Positions 25,230 through 34,732 are shown, counted from the first letter of the stretch. The stretch is 64,000 bases of DNA from Pseudarthrobacter sp. NamB4 (GCF_005796185.1 NZ_VAHM01000003.1:238995-302994), one strand, 5' to 3'. Notes: generated by a model not told the origin, from the letters alone. Made by a program: numbers and translations.

Positions 25230-26222
25230 ATGCCTTCACTGATTCCTGCCGTCGATGTCCCGTACCAGCCTTGGACAGGCAGGTACGACGGCGACGGCAC
25301 AGCGCACCGCCGCTGGTGGCAGGCGGTAGCCCATCATGACGGCGGGAAGCGCGCCACGGCGGGCAGCGCGGGTGCCGCTGGTTCCCCGGATGCGGAGGGA
25401 ACCCAGAAACCGGCCGTGCTGCTCGGCTTCGCCAGCGACGAGGGCGTGCGCAGGAACAAGGGCCGCACCGGCGCTGCCGCCGCGCCTGCTGCCATCCGAA
25501 AGGCCCTGGGGCCCCTGGCGTTCCATCTGAACCGGGCTGTCACTGACACCGGCGACGTGGCGGTATCCAACGGTCAGCTCGAGGATGGCCAGGAACGCCT
25601 GGGCCGGAATGTCGCTGCACTGCTGGATTCCGGTCACCTGACCGCGGTGCTCGGCGGCGGCCACGAAACGGCCTACGCCAGCTATCTGGGGGTCAGTGCT
25701 TCCGAAGCCGTACAGCGCGGCCAGCGGCTGGGCATCCTGAACCTCGATGCCCATTTTGACCTGCGCGCCGAACCTGTTCCGAGTTCCGGGACGCCGTTCC
25801 TCCAGATGGCCCGGGCGGAAGCAGCCGCCGGACGGGACTTCCGGTACGCCGTCGTCGGAATCTCCGAACCCAACAACACCCGCGCGCTCTTTGAAACCGC
25901 CAAGGGGCTGGGCGTGCAGTACCTGCTGGATGAAGACTGTGAAGCGGAGCGCGCCAGTGAATTCGTGACCGGGTTCCTTGCGGGCATCGACGTCCTCTAC
26001 CTGACGATCGACCTCGACGTACTGCCGGCAGCAGTGGCTCCGGGTGTCAGTGCGCCGGCTGCATACGGGGTTCCGCTGCCGGTCGTCAGCGCCGTCTGCC
26101 GGCAGATTGCCCGGAGCGGGAAGCTGCTCCACCTTGATATTGCGGAGCTGAATCCGGCCTTCGACATCGACGGGCGGACGGCCCGGGTGGCGGCGCGACT
26201 CCTGGACACCATCCTCCGCTAA
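25230..26222 (+). CDS. hutG: Formimidoylglutamase (histidine degradation)
   Basis: A 330-residue arginase-family enzyme that hydrolyses N-formimidoyl-L-glutamate to glutamate and formamide, the last step of one histidine pathway. The manganese-binding motifs are complete: 'GGGHE' (about 142), 'LDAHFD' (about 173) and 'DLDVLPAAVAPGVSAP' (about 261). The N-terminus 'YQPWTGRYDGDG' is typical of HutG rather than agmatinase or arginase. It lies 10 kb from hutH and hutU and is not in an operon with them. Divergent from the antiporter gene. Confidence 0.88.
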   Translation: MPSLIPAVDVPYQPWTGRYDGDGTAHRRWWQAVAHHDGGKRATAGSAGAAGSPDAEGTQKPAVLLGFASDEGVRRNKGRTGAAAAPAAIRKALGPLAFHLNRAVTDTGDVAVSNGQLEDGQERLGRNVAALLDSGHLTAVLGGGHETAYASYLGVSASEAVQRGQRLGILNLDAHFDLRAEPVPSSGTPFLQMARAEAAAGRDFRYAVVGISEPNNTRALFETAKGLGVQYLLDEDCEAERASEFVTGFLAGIDVLYLTIDLDVLPAAVAPGVSAPAAYGVPLPVVSAVCRQIARSGKLLHLDIAELNPAFDIDGRTARVAARLLDTILR

Positions 26223-26266
26223 GTTCTGCGGCTCACTTCTCCCCTGGCATCTCACCAAATGAGAAG

Positions 26267-26282
26267 CATGCTGTCTAGCATG
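26267..26282. promoter_or_regulatory. Inverted repeat upstream of lipoprotein/CDF operon
   Basis: CATGCT and AGCATG are separated by GTCT, a perfect 6-bp hairpin or operator, 31 bp before the start of the lipoprotein gene. A second pair, TTCTC and GAGAA, lies just upstream. Function is not determinable. Confidence 0.35.
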
Positions 26283-26313
26283 ATGGTGAAGTGCCTAAAG
26301 GAAGGAGCGGGTG

Positions 26314-26823
26314 ATGAGTCGGGGCAGTATCCTGGTTTTTCTGCTGGCAACGCTGCTGGGCCTTTCCGGCTGCCGTGCTTATCCGGCTGACCCGGAGGGA
26401 ACCCTGGACCGGGTCCGGGGCGGCACCCTCCGGGTGGGTGCGAGCCTGAACGGGGACTGGGTGGCGATCCGAGCCTCCGGTGGTGACACCTCGGACAAGA
26501 ACCTCCGTGACCGCGATGTGCAGGGCAAGGATGCAGAACTGGTGCGGGGCTTCGCCGAGCATCTGGGAGCGGACATCGAATGGGTGGCGGGCACCGAGCA
26601 GGTCCTGGCTGAAGAGCTGAAGCACGGCGGTCTGGACCTGGTGATCGGCGGGTTGGACGACAAGACGCCCTGGACCACCCATGCCGGCCTCACCCGCCCC
26701 TATGTGGAATCAGAGGACGAACGGGGGAAGCTGCACAAGCACGTCATGCTCGTCCCGCTGGGGGAAAATGCGTTCCTTCTTGAGCTGGACCGCTACCTGA
26801 TGGCAGCCAAGGAGTCATCATGA
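26314..26823 (+). CDS. Short solute-binding-protein-like lipoprotein
   Basis: A 169-residue predicted lipoprotein: signal 'ILVFLLATLLGLSGC' with a lipobox Cys near residue 20. The mature part resembles one lobe of an amino-acid-type binding protein (SBP family 3): 'RGGTLRVGASLNGDW', then 'DAELVRGFAEHLGADIEWV' and 'LAEELKHGGLDLVIGGLDD'. Normal family members are 250-280 residues, so this is short but ends cleanly. Its stop overlaps the CDF transporter start by ATGA. It may deliver or sense a ligand for that transporter; this is inference. ATG at 26314 fits GGAG spacing better than GTG at 26311. Confidence 0.75.
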   Translation: MSRGSILVFLLATLLGLSGCRAYPADPEGTLDRVRGGTLRVGASLNGDWVAIRASGGDTSDKNLRDRDVQGKDAELVRGFAEHLGADIEWVAGTEQVLAEELKHGGLDLVIGGLDDKTPWTTHAGLTRPYVESEDERGKLHKHVMLVPLGENAFLLELDRYLMAAKESS

Positions 26824-27833
26824 CGAACGTCAAGAACAGCAGTGACGCAGTCCGGTTCGGAAATACAGACCTGCCGGCTGAACAGCAGGAGGCGCTGCGC
26901 AAGGCCATGAGGATCGAATGGGCCACCATGGGCTTCCTGGCGGTCACCACAACCATGGTGTTCCTGGTGCTGGGCAACTCGCAGGCCATGAAGGCCGCCT
27001 GGGTCGAGGACATCCTCTCCTTCCTCCCGCCTATCTCCTTCCTGGTAGCGGCGCATGCCATCCGTAAACCTCCCTCCGAGAAGCATCCCTATGGCTACCA
27101 CCGGTCCACCGGGGTGGCTCACCTGGTGGCTGCCGTCGCGCTGACGGTGATGGGCGGTTACCTCCTGGTGGAGTCCGTCCTTGGCCTGCTCAAGGCGGAG
27201 CATCCCACCATCGGCGGCATCGAGATTTTCGGCAACACCATTTGGCTGGGCTGGTTGATGATGGCCGTCATGATCATCACTTCGGCGCCGCCCGTCTTCC
27301 TGGGCCGGGCCAAGATGAAGCTCGCAGAGAAGCTGCACGACAAGGTCCTCTATGCGGATGCCGATATGAACAAAGCTGACTGGATGACGGCCATTGCTGC
27401 CGTGGCCGGGGTGGCGGGCATCGGCTTCGGGCTGTGGTGGGCCGACTACGGGGCCGCCTTGATCATTTCGGCAAGTATTTTGCGCGACGGGATCGGCAAC
27501 ACCAGGGGCGCCGTTTCCGCACTCATGGACAAGCGGGCCATGACCTACGACGACAAAGAACCCCACCCGTTGGGCCGGCAACTGGATGAATACCTCCGCA
27601 GCCTCGACTGGACCCGGGATGCCAAGTCACGGATCCGCGACGAGGGGCACGTCTTCCACGTGGAGTCGTTCGTGGTTCCCGCGGGCGACTCGATGCCTAC
27701 CTTCGGGCAGCTTGAGGCCGCGCGGGACGCGTGCGCCGCCATGGACTGGAAAGTCCAGGACATCGTGATCATTCCGGTTGCCGAGCTGCCGTCCGAGCTC
27801 CTTCCCGGCCCCGGGTCCGGCGGCGAGCGCTGA
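26820..27833 (+). CDS. Cation diffusion facilitator family transporter
   Basis: A 337-residue CDF-type membrane protein coupled by an ATGA overlap to the preceding lipoprotein gene. It has about six transmembrane helices from residue 32 to 240 and a C-terminal cytoplasmic domain (about 255-325) ending 'AMDWKVQDIVIIPVAELPSE'. The metal-site residues differ from the classical HxxxD pairs: 'WVEDILSFLPPI' in helix 2 and 'YADADMNKADWMTA' in helix 5. Substrate ion is unknown; divergent CDF members carry Mn, Fe, Co or Ni. Confidence 0.85.
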   Translation: MTNVKNSSDAVRFGNTDLPAEQQEALRKAMRIEWATMGFLAVTTTMVFLVLGNSQAMKAAWVEDILSFLPPISFLVAAHAIRKPPSEKHPYGYHRSTGVAHLVAAVALTVMGGYLLVESVLGLLKAEHPTIGGIEIFGNTIWLGWLMMAVMIITSAPPVFLGRAKMKLAEKLHDKVLYADADMNKADWMTAIAAVAGVAGIGFGLWWADYGAALIISASILRDGIGNTRGAVSALMDKRAMTYDDKEPHPLGRQLDEYLRSLDWTRDAKSRIRDEGHVFHVESFVVPAGDSMPTFGQLEAARDACAAMDWKVQDIVIIPVAELPSELLPGPGSGGER

Positions 27834-27848
27834 CTGCTGCCAGCCGCA

Positions 27849-28517
27849 TTACTGACCCTTGAGGACGTAGCGCCGCTCCGGGCGCCCCACACCATACTTG
27901 AGCTTCACGTCCAGCGAACCTTCGTCATGCAGGTACTCCAGGTAGCGGCGGGCACTGACCCGTGAGGTGCCCAACTGTTCGGCCACCTCCGCAGCCGACA
28001 CGTCGCCGTCGGCCTCCTTCAACGCGGCCTCCACCAGCTTCAGGGTCTCGACGCTGCAGCCCTTGGGCAGCGGGCGCTCGGCGCGGTCCAGTCCGAAGAC
28101 CCGGTTCACGTCAGACTGCTCGGCGACGTCCTTGGACGAATCCAGCCCCTGGTATGCGCTCCGGTAATGCTCGAGCCGTTCCTGGAGGTCGGATTGTGAG
28201 AACGGCTTGATCAGGTAGTGCACAATCCCGCCGCGCAGCGCTTTGCGCACGGTTTCCACCTCGCGGGCAGCGCTGATCACCAGCACATCCAGTTCGGGGG
28301 CCACGTCCCGCAGCCGCTGCATGAGGTCCAGCCCGTTGATGTCCGGAAGGTGAATATCGAGCAGCACGAGGTCCGGCTGCAGCCGCTCGGTTTCGGCGAC
28401 TGCCTGTGCACCCGTATGGGCGGCACCCACCACAGTGAAGCCGGCGGTCCGTTGGATGAAGCCCGCGTGAACCTTGGCAACCATGAAGTCGTCGTCGACG
28501 ATCAGTACCTTGATCAT
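27849..28517 (-). CDS. Response regulator of CitB/DcuR family
   Basis: A 222-residue response regulator. The receiver domain shows the acidic cluster 'VDDDF', phosphorylation Asp54 in 'LLDIHLPDING', and the conserved Lys in 'HYLIKPFSQS' (about 104). The C-terminal domain has a helix-turn-helix 'SAAEVAEQLGTSRVSARRYL' (about 174-193). This layout is that of CitB/DcuR regulators of di- and tricarboxylate transport. It overlaps the kinase gene by ATGA and lies next to a tricarboxylate transporter, its likely target. Confidence 0.92.
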   Translation of the reverse strand: MIKVLIVDDDFMVAKVHAGFIQRTAGFTVVGAAHTGAQAVAETERLQPDLVLLDIHLPDINGLDLMQRLRDVAPELDVLVISAAREVETVRKALRGGIVHYLIKPFSQSDLQERLEHYRSAYQGLDSSKDVAEQSDVNRVFGLDRAERPLPKGCSVETLKLVEAALKEADGDVSAAEVAEQLGTSRVSARRYLEYLHDEGSLDVKLKYGVGRPERRYVLKGQ

Positions 28518-30109
28518 GGCTGCGTTGCACCTCGATTGAATCGTGCCGTGAAGACTGCTCCCTTGTCGTTGGCCACCGTGAGGTCACCGCCGGACCGCCG
28601 GCAAACCACCCGTGAGAGGGCCAGCCCAAAGCCGCGGACATCAGCCGGCCCGGCCTCCTTGGTGGAGAACCCTTGGCGGAAGATCTCCTCGGTGGCCTGC
28701 TGCGGAACACCCGGTCCGGTATCACTGACCGTTACGGTAACGGCGTCGGCGGAGGTCTCCACCAGCACGCGGACGGCCGCGCCCGGAAGCCCTGTGACGG
28801 CGTCGAACGCGTTGTCCACGAGGTTGCCGACCACTGTGGTGAGGTCACGGGACAGCTCGTCGCTGACCGGAGGCAACGCTGACTCGGGCTCCAGCTGCAA
28901 CGCTAATCCACGCTCGGTGGCGAGGCTGGACTTGGCAATCAGCAAAGCGGCGAGCGCCGGATCCTGGATTCGGCTGGTCACTTCATCGTTCAGCCTGGTC
29001 CGGTCCACAGTGGCACCGTTGACGAACTGCACCACGGAGTCGTATTCGCCGATCTGGATCAGGCCGGAGATTACGTGCAGCTGGTTGGCGAACTCATGGG
29101 CCTGCGCCCTTAGCGTGTCTGTGGCAGTGCGGGTGGCGCCCAGCTCACGCTCCAGCGAGGACAGCTCCGTACGGTCCCGCAGCGTGGTCACTGAGCCGAT
29201 GTCGCGGCCGCGGGAACGGATGGGAACCCGGTTCAGCACCACCAGCCGCTCCCCCACCAGCACCAGCTGGTCCGGGTCCGGCTGTTCCCTGGTCAGGACC
29301 ACCTTGAGCGCTGGGTCCACGGGCAGGGATCCAATCTTCCTGCCCACGCAGTCCGGCGGCAGGCCCAGCAGCTGCCGGGCGCTGTTGTTCGCGACGGTGA
29401 TGCGCTCGTGGGGGTCCAGCGCCACCACGCCTTCCTTCAGGCCCTGCAGCATCGCCTCGCGGTTCTCCACGAGCCCGGTAATCTCGCTGGGCTCCATGCC
29501 CAGGGTCTGGCGCTTGACCCGGCGGGACAACAGCAGGGATCCCGCCACCCCCAGGACGCTGCCGACGCCGAGGTATGTCAGGAGGTTGGGGACGGCGTCC
29601 CCCAGCCGCTCAAGCGTGGACGGATAATTCCGGCTGATGGAGGCAATGCCGATCATCTTTCCGGCGTCGTTGAGGACCGGAACGTGGGCGGACAGGACGG
29701 GAGCGCTGTTTCCGGTTACCACACCGGTCCATGCCCGCCCCTCCATGACCCTGCTGGCGCCCAGTTCCAGCGGCTTGCCCAACAGGCCGGGATCGGAGGC
29801 GACAACCACAGTGCGGTCAAGCTTTGCCAACGTGACATGGGATGAGCCGGAAACAGTACGGACGGACTCGGCTACTGCGGGAAGAGCGGCGCCGACACGC
29901 GGCTCAGCATCCGGCAGCAGCGCCCGCACAGCGGGATTGTTCCCCAGCGCTTCGGCGGCGGACAGCGCCCGGCGGCCCTCGATGCGTTCGAAGGCGGCGG
30001 CTGACTGGGCAAGGGAGATGGCTACGACTGCCACCAGTACCGCCAGGACAATCAGCAACTGCAGCACAAGGTACTGCCCGGCGAGGGACATTCCTCTTCG
30101 TCGAGTCAC
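28514..30109 (-). CDS. Sensor histidine kinase of CitA/DcuS family
   Basis: A 531-residue membrane kinase. Two transmembrane helices (about 12-34 and 178-196) flank an extracytoplasmic sCache sensor domain; a PAS domain follows (about 215-320), then 'QAHEFANQLHVISGLIQIGE' with the phosphorylated His and an ATPase domain ('NLVDNAFDAV', 'DTGPGVPQQATEEIF', 'GFGLALSRV'). It senses an external carboxylate. GTG at 30109 is chosen because AAGGAA precedes it; a GTG at 30142 lacks a site. Divergent from the Tct transporter. Confidence 0.9.
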   Translation of the reverse strand: MTRRRGMSLAGQYLVLQLLIVLAVLVAVVAISLAQSAAAFERIEGRRALSAAEALGNNPAVRALLPDAEPRVGAALPAVAESVRTVSGSSHVTLAKLDRTVVVASDPGLLGKPLELGASRVMEGRAWTGVVTGNSAPVLSAHVPVLNDAGKMIGIASISRNYPSTLERLGDAVPNLLTYLGVGSVLGVAGSLLLSRRVKRQTLGMEPSEITGLVENREAMLQGLKEGVVALDPHERITVANNSARQLLGLPPDCVGRKIGSLPVDPALKVVLTREQPDPDQLVLVGERLVVLNRVPIRSRGRDIGSVTTLRDRTELSSLERELGATRTATDTLRAQAHEFANQLHVISGLIQIGEYDSVVQFVNGATVDRTRLNDEVTSRIQDPALAALLIAKSSLATERGLALQLEPESALPPVSDELSRDLTTVVGNLVDNAFDAVTGLPGAAVRVLVETSADAVTVTVSDTGPGVPQQATEEIFRQGFSTKEAGPADVRGFGLALSRVVCRRSGGDLTVANDKGAVFTARFNRGATQP

Positions 30110-30304
30110 TGCGTGGATTCCTTTTGTTTCTGATGCCGGCACTGCACGGCGGCAGTACCGGGAACTATATCCCAGCGTAGCCCCGCCGTTGCCGTCATTG
30201 GGCGCCCCAGGTGGGATCCCGGAAACGTGAACGCAATGAACTTAACTTTCTCTGCGTACACAAGAGTGATCGCCGTCACGGTGGGGCCTAGCATCGGAAG
30301 CACA

Positions 30305-30321
30305 GATCAGGTCCGCTGATC
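30305..30321. promoter_or_regulatory. Inverted repeat before tctC
   Basis: GATCAG and CTGATC flank GTCCG, a perfect 6-bp dyad 39 bp upstream of tctC in the gap shared with the divergent sensor kinase. It is followed by ATTTTTG. It could be an operator for the CitB-type regulator, a 5' leader hairpin, or chance. Confidence 0.4.
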
Positions 30322-30359
30322 ATTTTTGTACAGAATTGCATTACTGAGAAGAGGAACAC

Positions 30360-31370
30360 ATGCGCCAGATCCGCGCATTGCGCGTCGCCGCCGTCGCAGC
30401 CGGCATCGCCCTGATGGCCACCGGTTGCGGTGCCACCAGCAAGAGCTCCACCGGCTCGGAAAGCTCCGGTGCCGCAGCCGGTCCCATCACCGGGCTGCAG
30501 ATCATGGTCCCCAACACCCCAGGCGGCGGCTACGACACCACCGCGCGCGCAGCAGCGAAGGTCCTCGAGGACGAGAAGATCACCAGCAACACCGAGGTCT
30601 TCAACCTTGCGGGCGCCGGCGGAACCGTAGGCCTAGCCCGCGTGGTCAACGAAAAGGGCAACGGCGACCTCGCCATGCTGATGGGCCTGGGCGTGGTGGG
30701 CGCGAGCTACACCAACAAGTCCGAGTCCAAGCTGACCGAGACCACTCCCCTGGCCCGGCTCATCGAGGAACCCGGCGCCATCATGGTCAGCAAGGATTCC
30801 CCCTACAAGACCATCGACGACCTGGTGGCTGCCTGGAAGGCTGACCCGGGCTCCATCTCCGTAGGCGGCGGCTCCTCCCCGGGCGGTCCTGACCACCTGC
30901 TGCCCATGCAGCTGGCCGGCGCCGTTGGCATCGACGCCACCAAGGTAAACTTTGTTTCCTACGACGGTGGCGGCGACCTCCTTCCCGCGATCCTCGGCAA
31001 CAAGCTGGGCTTTGCCGCTTCGGGTGCCGGCGAGTACCTGCAGCAGATCGAATCCGGCGAGGTCCGCGTGCTGGCCACCAGCGGCGAAGAGCGCCTGGAA
31101 GGCGTGGACGCCCCCACGCTGAAGGAATCCAACATCGACCTGGTATTCACCAACTGGCGCGGCATCGTTGCCCCTCCGGGCATCAGTGACGAGGACAAGG
31201 CAGCCATGATCGCCGCCCTTGAGAAGATGCACAAGAGCGCAGGCTGGCAGGAAGCCCTGAAGACCCACAGCTGGAGTGACGCTTTCATCACCGGCGACGA
31301 GTTCGAAACCTTCCTCACCGAGCAGGACAAGCGGGTGGCGGACGTGCTCACCAAGCTTGGGTTGGCGTGA
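30360..31370 (+). CDS. tctC: Tripartite tricarboxylate transporter substrate-binding lipoprotein TctC
   Basis: A 336-residue binding lipoprotein; the signal peptide ends 'LMATGC' with Cys at 23. The family phrases 'IMVPNTPGGGYDTTARAAAK', 'VVNEKGNGDLAML' and 'SPGGPDHLLPMQLAGAVGID' are all present. It presents citrate, tricarballylate or a related carboxylate to the TctAB membrane complex. The gene opens the tctCBA operon and lies beside a CitAB-type two-component system that probably induces it. The ribosome site is AGAAGAGGAA. Confidence 0.93.
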   Translation: MRQIRALRVAAVAAGIALMATGCGATSKSSTGSESSGAAAGPITGLQIMVPNTPGGGYDTTARAAAKVLEDEKITSNTEVFNLAGAGGTVGLARVVNEKGNGDLAMLMGLGVVGASYTNKSESKLTETTPLARLIEEPGAIMVSKDSPYKTIDDLVAAWKADPGSISVGGGSSPGGPDHLLPMQLAGAVGIDATKVNFVSYDGGGDLLPAILGNKLGFAASGAGEYLQQIESGEVRVLATSGEERLEGVDAPTLKESNIDLVFTNWRGIVAPPGISDEDKAAMIAALEKMHKSAGWQEALKTHSWSDAFITGDEFETFLTEQDKRVADVLTKLGLA

Positions 31371-31870
31371 GCCCGCTGACCACAGGCCTTAAGGGCCGCG
31401 CCGAGCTGGGAGTAGCCCTCCTGCTCGGCGCGGCCGGCGTCCTTGTCTTCCTGGACGCCAACGGCCTGGTAACCCCGTACTCCCAATCGGACCCGGTGGG
31501 CCCCAAGACGGTCCCGTACATCGTGGCCGGAATGCTGGTTGTCTGCGCGGTCCTTCTGGCCATCAACGTGATCCGGGGCGGCCAGGGCGAGGCGGAAGGC
31601 GGCGAGGACGTTGACCTTACCCACCCCGCCGACTGGAAAACTATCCTGCCCCTGGCAGGCGCATTCATCCTGAACATCCTGCTCATCGACTGGGCCGGCT
31701 GGGTCATCTCCGGCACCGTCCTGTTCTGGGGCAGCGTCCTGGCATTGGGCAGCCGCCGCTATGTCCGGGACGGGCTCATCTCCGTTGCCCTGTCCCTGCT
31801 GACCTTCTACGGCTTCTACCTCGGCCTCGGCATTGCACTGCCCGCCGGACTCCTGGAAGGAATCCTCTGA
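31367..31870 (+). CDS. tctB: Tripartite tricarboxylate transporter small membrane subunit TctB
   Basis: A 167-residue protein with four transmembrane helices (about 10-28, 44-64, 88-110, 127-155), the normal size and layout of TctB. It begins at a GTG that overlaps the stop of tctC (GTGA) and its own stop shares one base with the tctA start, so the three subunits are made together. The loop '[20 protein letters not shown]' is acidic and cytoplasmic. Confidence 0.9.
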   Translation: MSPLTTGLKGRAELGVALLLGAAGVLVFLDANGLVTPYSQSDPVGPKTVPYIVAGMLVVCAVLLAINVIRGGQGEAEGGEDVDLTHPADWKTILPLAGAFILNILLIDWAGWVISGTVLFWGSVLALGSRRYVRDGLISVALSLLTFYGFYLGLGIALPAGLLEGIL

Positions 31871-33408
31871 TGGACGTCTGGTCCTCACTGATGGACGGTT
31901 TCGCCACCGCCCTGACCCCCATGAACTTCCTGTATGCCGTGATCGGCGTACTGCTGGGCACCGCCGTCGGCGTCCTTCCGGGCCTGGGCCCGGCCATGAC
32001 CGTGGCCCTCCTGCTTCCGGTCACCTACGCGCTGGAACCCACCAGTGCCTTCATCATGTTCGCCGGCATCTACTACGGCGGCATGTACGGCGGTTCCACC
32101 ACCTCCATCCTGCTGAACACTCCCGGCGAATCGTCGTCCGTGGTGACGGCCATCGAGGGCAACAAAATGGCCAAAGCCGGGCGGGCTGCACAGGCGCTGG
32201 CGACGGCGGCCATCGGCTCATTCGTTGCAGGCACCATCGGCACCGCCCTCCTGGCAGTCTTCGCGCCTATCGTCGTCGAATTCGCCGTCAGCCTGGGTGC
32301 GCCGAGCTACTTTGCCATCATGGTTCTGGCCCTGCTGGCCGTCACCGCCGTCCTTGGCAACTCCCGGCTCCGCGGCTTCGCCTCGCTGGCCCTGGGCCTG
32401 GCCATCGGGCTGGTGGGCATGGACTCCGTCACGGGCCAGCGCCGGCTGACCTTCGGCCAGCCGCTGCTGGCGGACGGCCTGGACATCGTGGTAGTTGCCG
32501 TGGCCATCTTCGCGGTCGGCGAAGCGCTCTGGGTTGCCGCCCACCTGCGCCGCACTCCCCTGCACGTCATCCCCGTCGGCCGGCCCTGGATGGGGAGGAA
32601 GGACTGGAGCCGCTCGTGGAAGCCCTGGCTTCGCGGCACCGCGTTCGGTTTCCCCTTTGGCGCCCTTCCCGCCGGCGGCGCCGAAATCCCGACGTTCCTC
32701 TCTTACGTCACGGAGAAGCGTCTCAGCAAGCACCCGGAGGAATTCGGCAAGGGCGCTATTGAAGGCGTCGCAGGCCCTGAAGCTGCCAACAACGCTGCCG
32801 CTGCCGGTACCCTGACCCCGATGCTGGCCCTGGGCCTGCCCACCAACGCCACAGCGGCCGTAATGCTCGCAGCCTTCACCTCGTACGGCATCCAGCCGGG
32901 CCCGCAGCTCTTCTCCAGCCAGGGACCCCTGGTGTGGGCGCTGATCGCCAGCCTCTTCATCGGCAACCTGCTGCTCCTGCTGATCAACCTGCCCCTGGCT
33001 CCGCTCTGGGCCAAGCTCCTGCAGCTGCCCCGCCCCTACCTCTACGCAGGCATCCTGTTCTTCGCCACGCTGGGCGCCTACTCGGTAAACCTGCAGGCCT
33101 TCGATCTTGTGCTCCTGCTGGTCCTTGGCGCCCTGGGCTTCATGATGCGCCGCTTCGGGCTGCCCGTGCTGCCACTGATCCTCGGCGTCATCCTCGGCCC
33201 GCGCATCGAAGGCCAGCTCCGCAAGACCCTGCAGCTCAGCGCCGGTGACCCCGTGGGCCTCTTCAGCGAGCCGATCGCCGTCGTGATCTACATCATCGTG
33301 GGACTCATCCTGGCGTGGCCGCTGCTCTTCAAGCTGGTCCGGCGGAACCGCCCGGAGCGCAAGACCCTGCTTCCCGCGAACTCCGGCGCAGCCGACTACA
33401 GCGACTGA
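31870..33408 (+). CDS. tctA: Tripartite tricarboxylate transporter large membrane subunit TctA
   Basis: A 512-residue polytopic permease with the highly conserved TctA core: '[20 protein letters not shown]', '[20 protein letters not shown]' and '[20 protein letters not shown]'. In the second half '[20 protein letters not shown]' and '[19 protein letters not shown]' are also family landmarks. It forms the carboxylate channel driven by an ion gradient. The start overlaps the tctB stop by one base. Confidence 0.95.
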   Translation: MDVWSSLMDGFATALTPMNFLYAVIGVLLGTAVGVLPGLGPAMTVALLLPVTYALEPTSAFIMFAGIYYGGMYGGSTTSILLNTPGESSSVVTAIEGNKMAKAGRAAQALATAAIGSFVAGTIGTALLAVFAPIVVEFAVSLGAPSYFAIMVLALLAVTAVLGNSRLRGFASLALGLAIGLVGMDSVTGQRRLTFGQPLLADGLDIVVVAVAIFAVGEALWVAAHLRRTPLHVIPVGRPWMGRKDWSRSWKPWLRGTAFGFPFGALPAGGAEIPTFLSYVTEKRLSKHPEEFGKGAIEGVAGPEAANNAAAAGTLTPMLALGLPTNATAAVMLAAFTSYGIQPGPQLFSSQGPLVWALIASLFIGNLLLLLINLPLAPLWAKLLQLPRPYLYAGILFFATLGAYSVNLQAFDLVLLLVLGALGFMMRRFGLPVLPLILGVILGPRIEGQLRKTLQLSAGDPVGLFSEPIAVVIYIIVGLILAWPLLFKLVRRNRPERKTLLPANSGAADYSD

Positions 33409-33452
33409 ACCGCGACGCAGAGGCACAAGACCTACAGAAAAGAGAAGCAACC

Positions 33453-33845
33453 ATGACCATCGTGGTGGGATATGTCCCGACACCCGAGGGCGAAGCAGCC
33501 CTCACCCAGGCCATCGCCGAAGCCCGGAAGAACAACACGAAACTGTTGGTCATCAACTCGTCCAAGGGTGACGCGCTGGTGGACAACCGCTACGCCCAGG
33601 AGCCAGAGATCCAGAGCATCGAGGACCGGCTGGCCATCCAGGGCATCGACCACGTGATCAAGCAGCCGGTCCGTGGCCACGATGCCGCCGCTGAGGTGCT
33701 GGACGCCGCAGAGGAGAACAACGCTGATTTGATCGTGATCGGGCTCCGCCGGCGCACGCCGGTAGGCAAGCTCATCATGGGCAGCGTCTCCCAGCGCATC
33801 CTGCTCGAGGCTGACTGCCCGGTCCTGGCGGTAAAGGCCGGTTAG
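33453..33845 (+). CDS. Universal stress protein, single domain
   Basis: A 130-residue UspA-domain protein beginning 'MTIVVGYVPTPEGEAAL', with the nucleotide-binding end 'GLRRRTPVGKLIMGSVSQRI'. It follows tctA by 44 bp and is probably in the same operon, suggesting a role when the carboxylate is used. The ATG at 33453 follows an AGAGAAG site. Its stop codon overlaps that of the convergent hydrolase gene in the tetramer TTAG. Confidence 0.9.
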   Translation: MTIVVGYVPTPEGEAALTQAIAEARKNNTKLLVINSSKGDALVDNRYAQEPEIQSIEDRLAIQGIDHVIKQPVRGHDAAAEVLDAAEENNADLIVIGLRRRTPVGKLIMGSVSQRILLEADCPVLAVKAG

Positions 33846-34732
33846 TCCGGCCCGGGCCGGCCTGCCTGTCCTGCCCGGTACAGTTCCTGGCGCTGGCGGC
33901 CCAGCCCCTCGACCTCTACCTCCACCAGATCGCCCGGCTGGAGGTAGGGGAAGCGGCCGCTCAGGGCCACACCTTCTGGAGTCCCGGTGAGAATCACGTC
34001 ACCGGGCTCCAGTCGCATGTACTGGCTGCAATGGTGGACCAGGGTGGGTGCGTCGAAAATGAGCTCTGAGGTGGCTGAGTCCTGGCGCGGCTCCCCGTTG
34101 ACCCAGCTGCGCAACGGCAGGTTGCCGCCGTCGATATCGTCTGCCGGAACAAGCCACGGGCCCAGGGGTGTGGACCCCGGGAGTGACTTGCCCTTGGTCC
34201 ACTGCCCGGCCGCGCCGGGAAGCTGATATTCGCGTTCAGACAAGTCATTCGCAGTGACGTATCCTGCGATGCAGGCCTTCGCCTCCTCCGGGGATTCCAG
34301 GTAGCTGGCTTCGCGCCCGATCACGATCCCCAGTTCCACTTCCCAGTCGTACCTGCTGGAGTGCGGCGGGATGGGAGCGGCGTCAAAGGGTCCCGCTGCC
34401 GTGTTACTTGGCTTGAGGAAAACCACGGGGATTTCCGGCGGCGCGGAACCGGACTCGGCGGCGTGGGCTGCGTAGTTCATCCCGACTCCAACGATGGATC
34501 CGGGCCGTGCCACCGGTGCCCCCACCCGGAGCCCTTCGGCACCTTCGAGCACCGGCAGGGTGGCGGCTTCCAGCGCGTCCCGGACTTTGCCGACTCCCCC
34601 GCCTGCCAGGAATGCACCGTCCACATCCCGCGTCAACGGCAACAGGCTGTAGTACTGGGCGGGGCCCTCCGCAGAGGCAACCATGACCGCCGGCTGTTCC
34701 TTGCCTATGTCACCGAGGCGCATGATTTTCAT
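33842..34732 (-). CDS. Fumarylacetoacetate hydrolase-family protein
   Basis: A 296-residue member of the FAH superfamily, which hydrolyses or decarboxylates beta-dicarbonyl and 2-oxo acids. It shows 'GVGMNYAAHAAE' (about 80), the metal-binding 'DWEVELGIVIGREA' (about 125) and 'ILTGTPEGVALSG' near the C-terminus. The ATG at 34732 has a strong AAGGAGA site; the frame upstream is open but not family-like. It faces the Tct operon, so the imported carboxylate may be its substrate or precursor. Exact reaction unknown. Confidence 0.88.
   Translation of the reverse strand: MKIMRLGDIGKEQPAVMVASAEGPAQYYSLLPLTRDVDGAFLAGGGVGKVRDALEAATLPVLEGAEGLRVGAPVARPGSIVGVGMNYAAHAAESGSAPPEIPVVFLKPSNTAAGPFDAAPIPPHSSRYDWEVELGIVIGREASYLESPEEAKACIAGYVTANDLSEREYQLPGAAGQWTKGKSLPGSTPLGPWLVPADDIDGGNLPLRSWVNGEPRQDSATSELIFDAPTLVHHCSQYMRLEPGDVILTGTPEGVALSGRFPYLQPGDLVEVEVEGLGRQRQELYRAGQAGRPGPD

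Noticed and set aside
32218..33483. 421-codon minus-strand frame opposite tctA
   Set aside because: Gln/Glu-rich antisense translation without domains; tctA is unmistakable.
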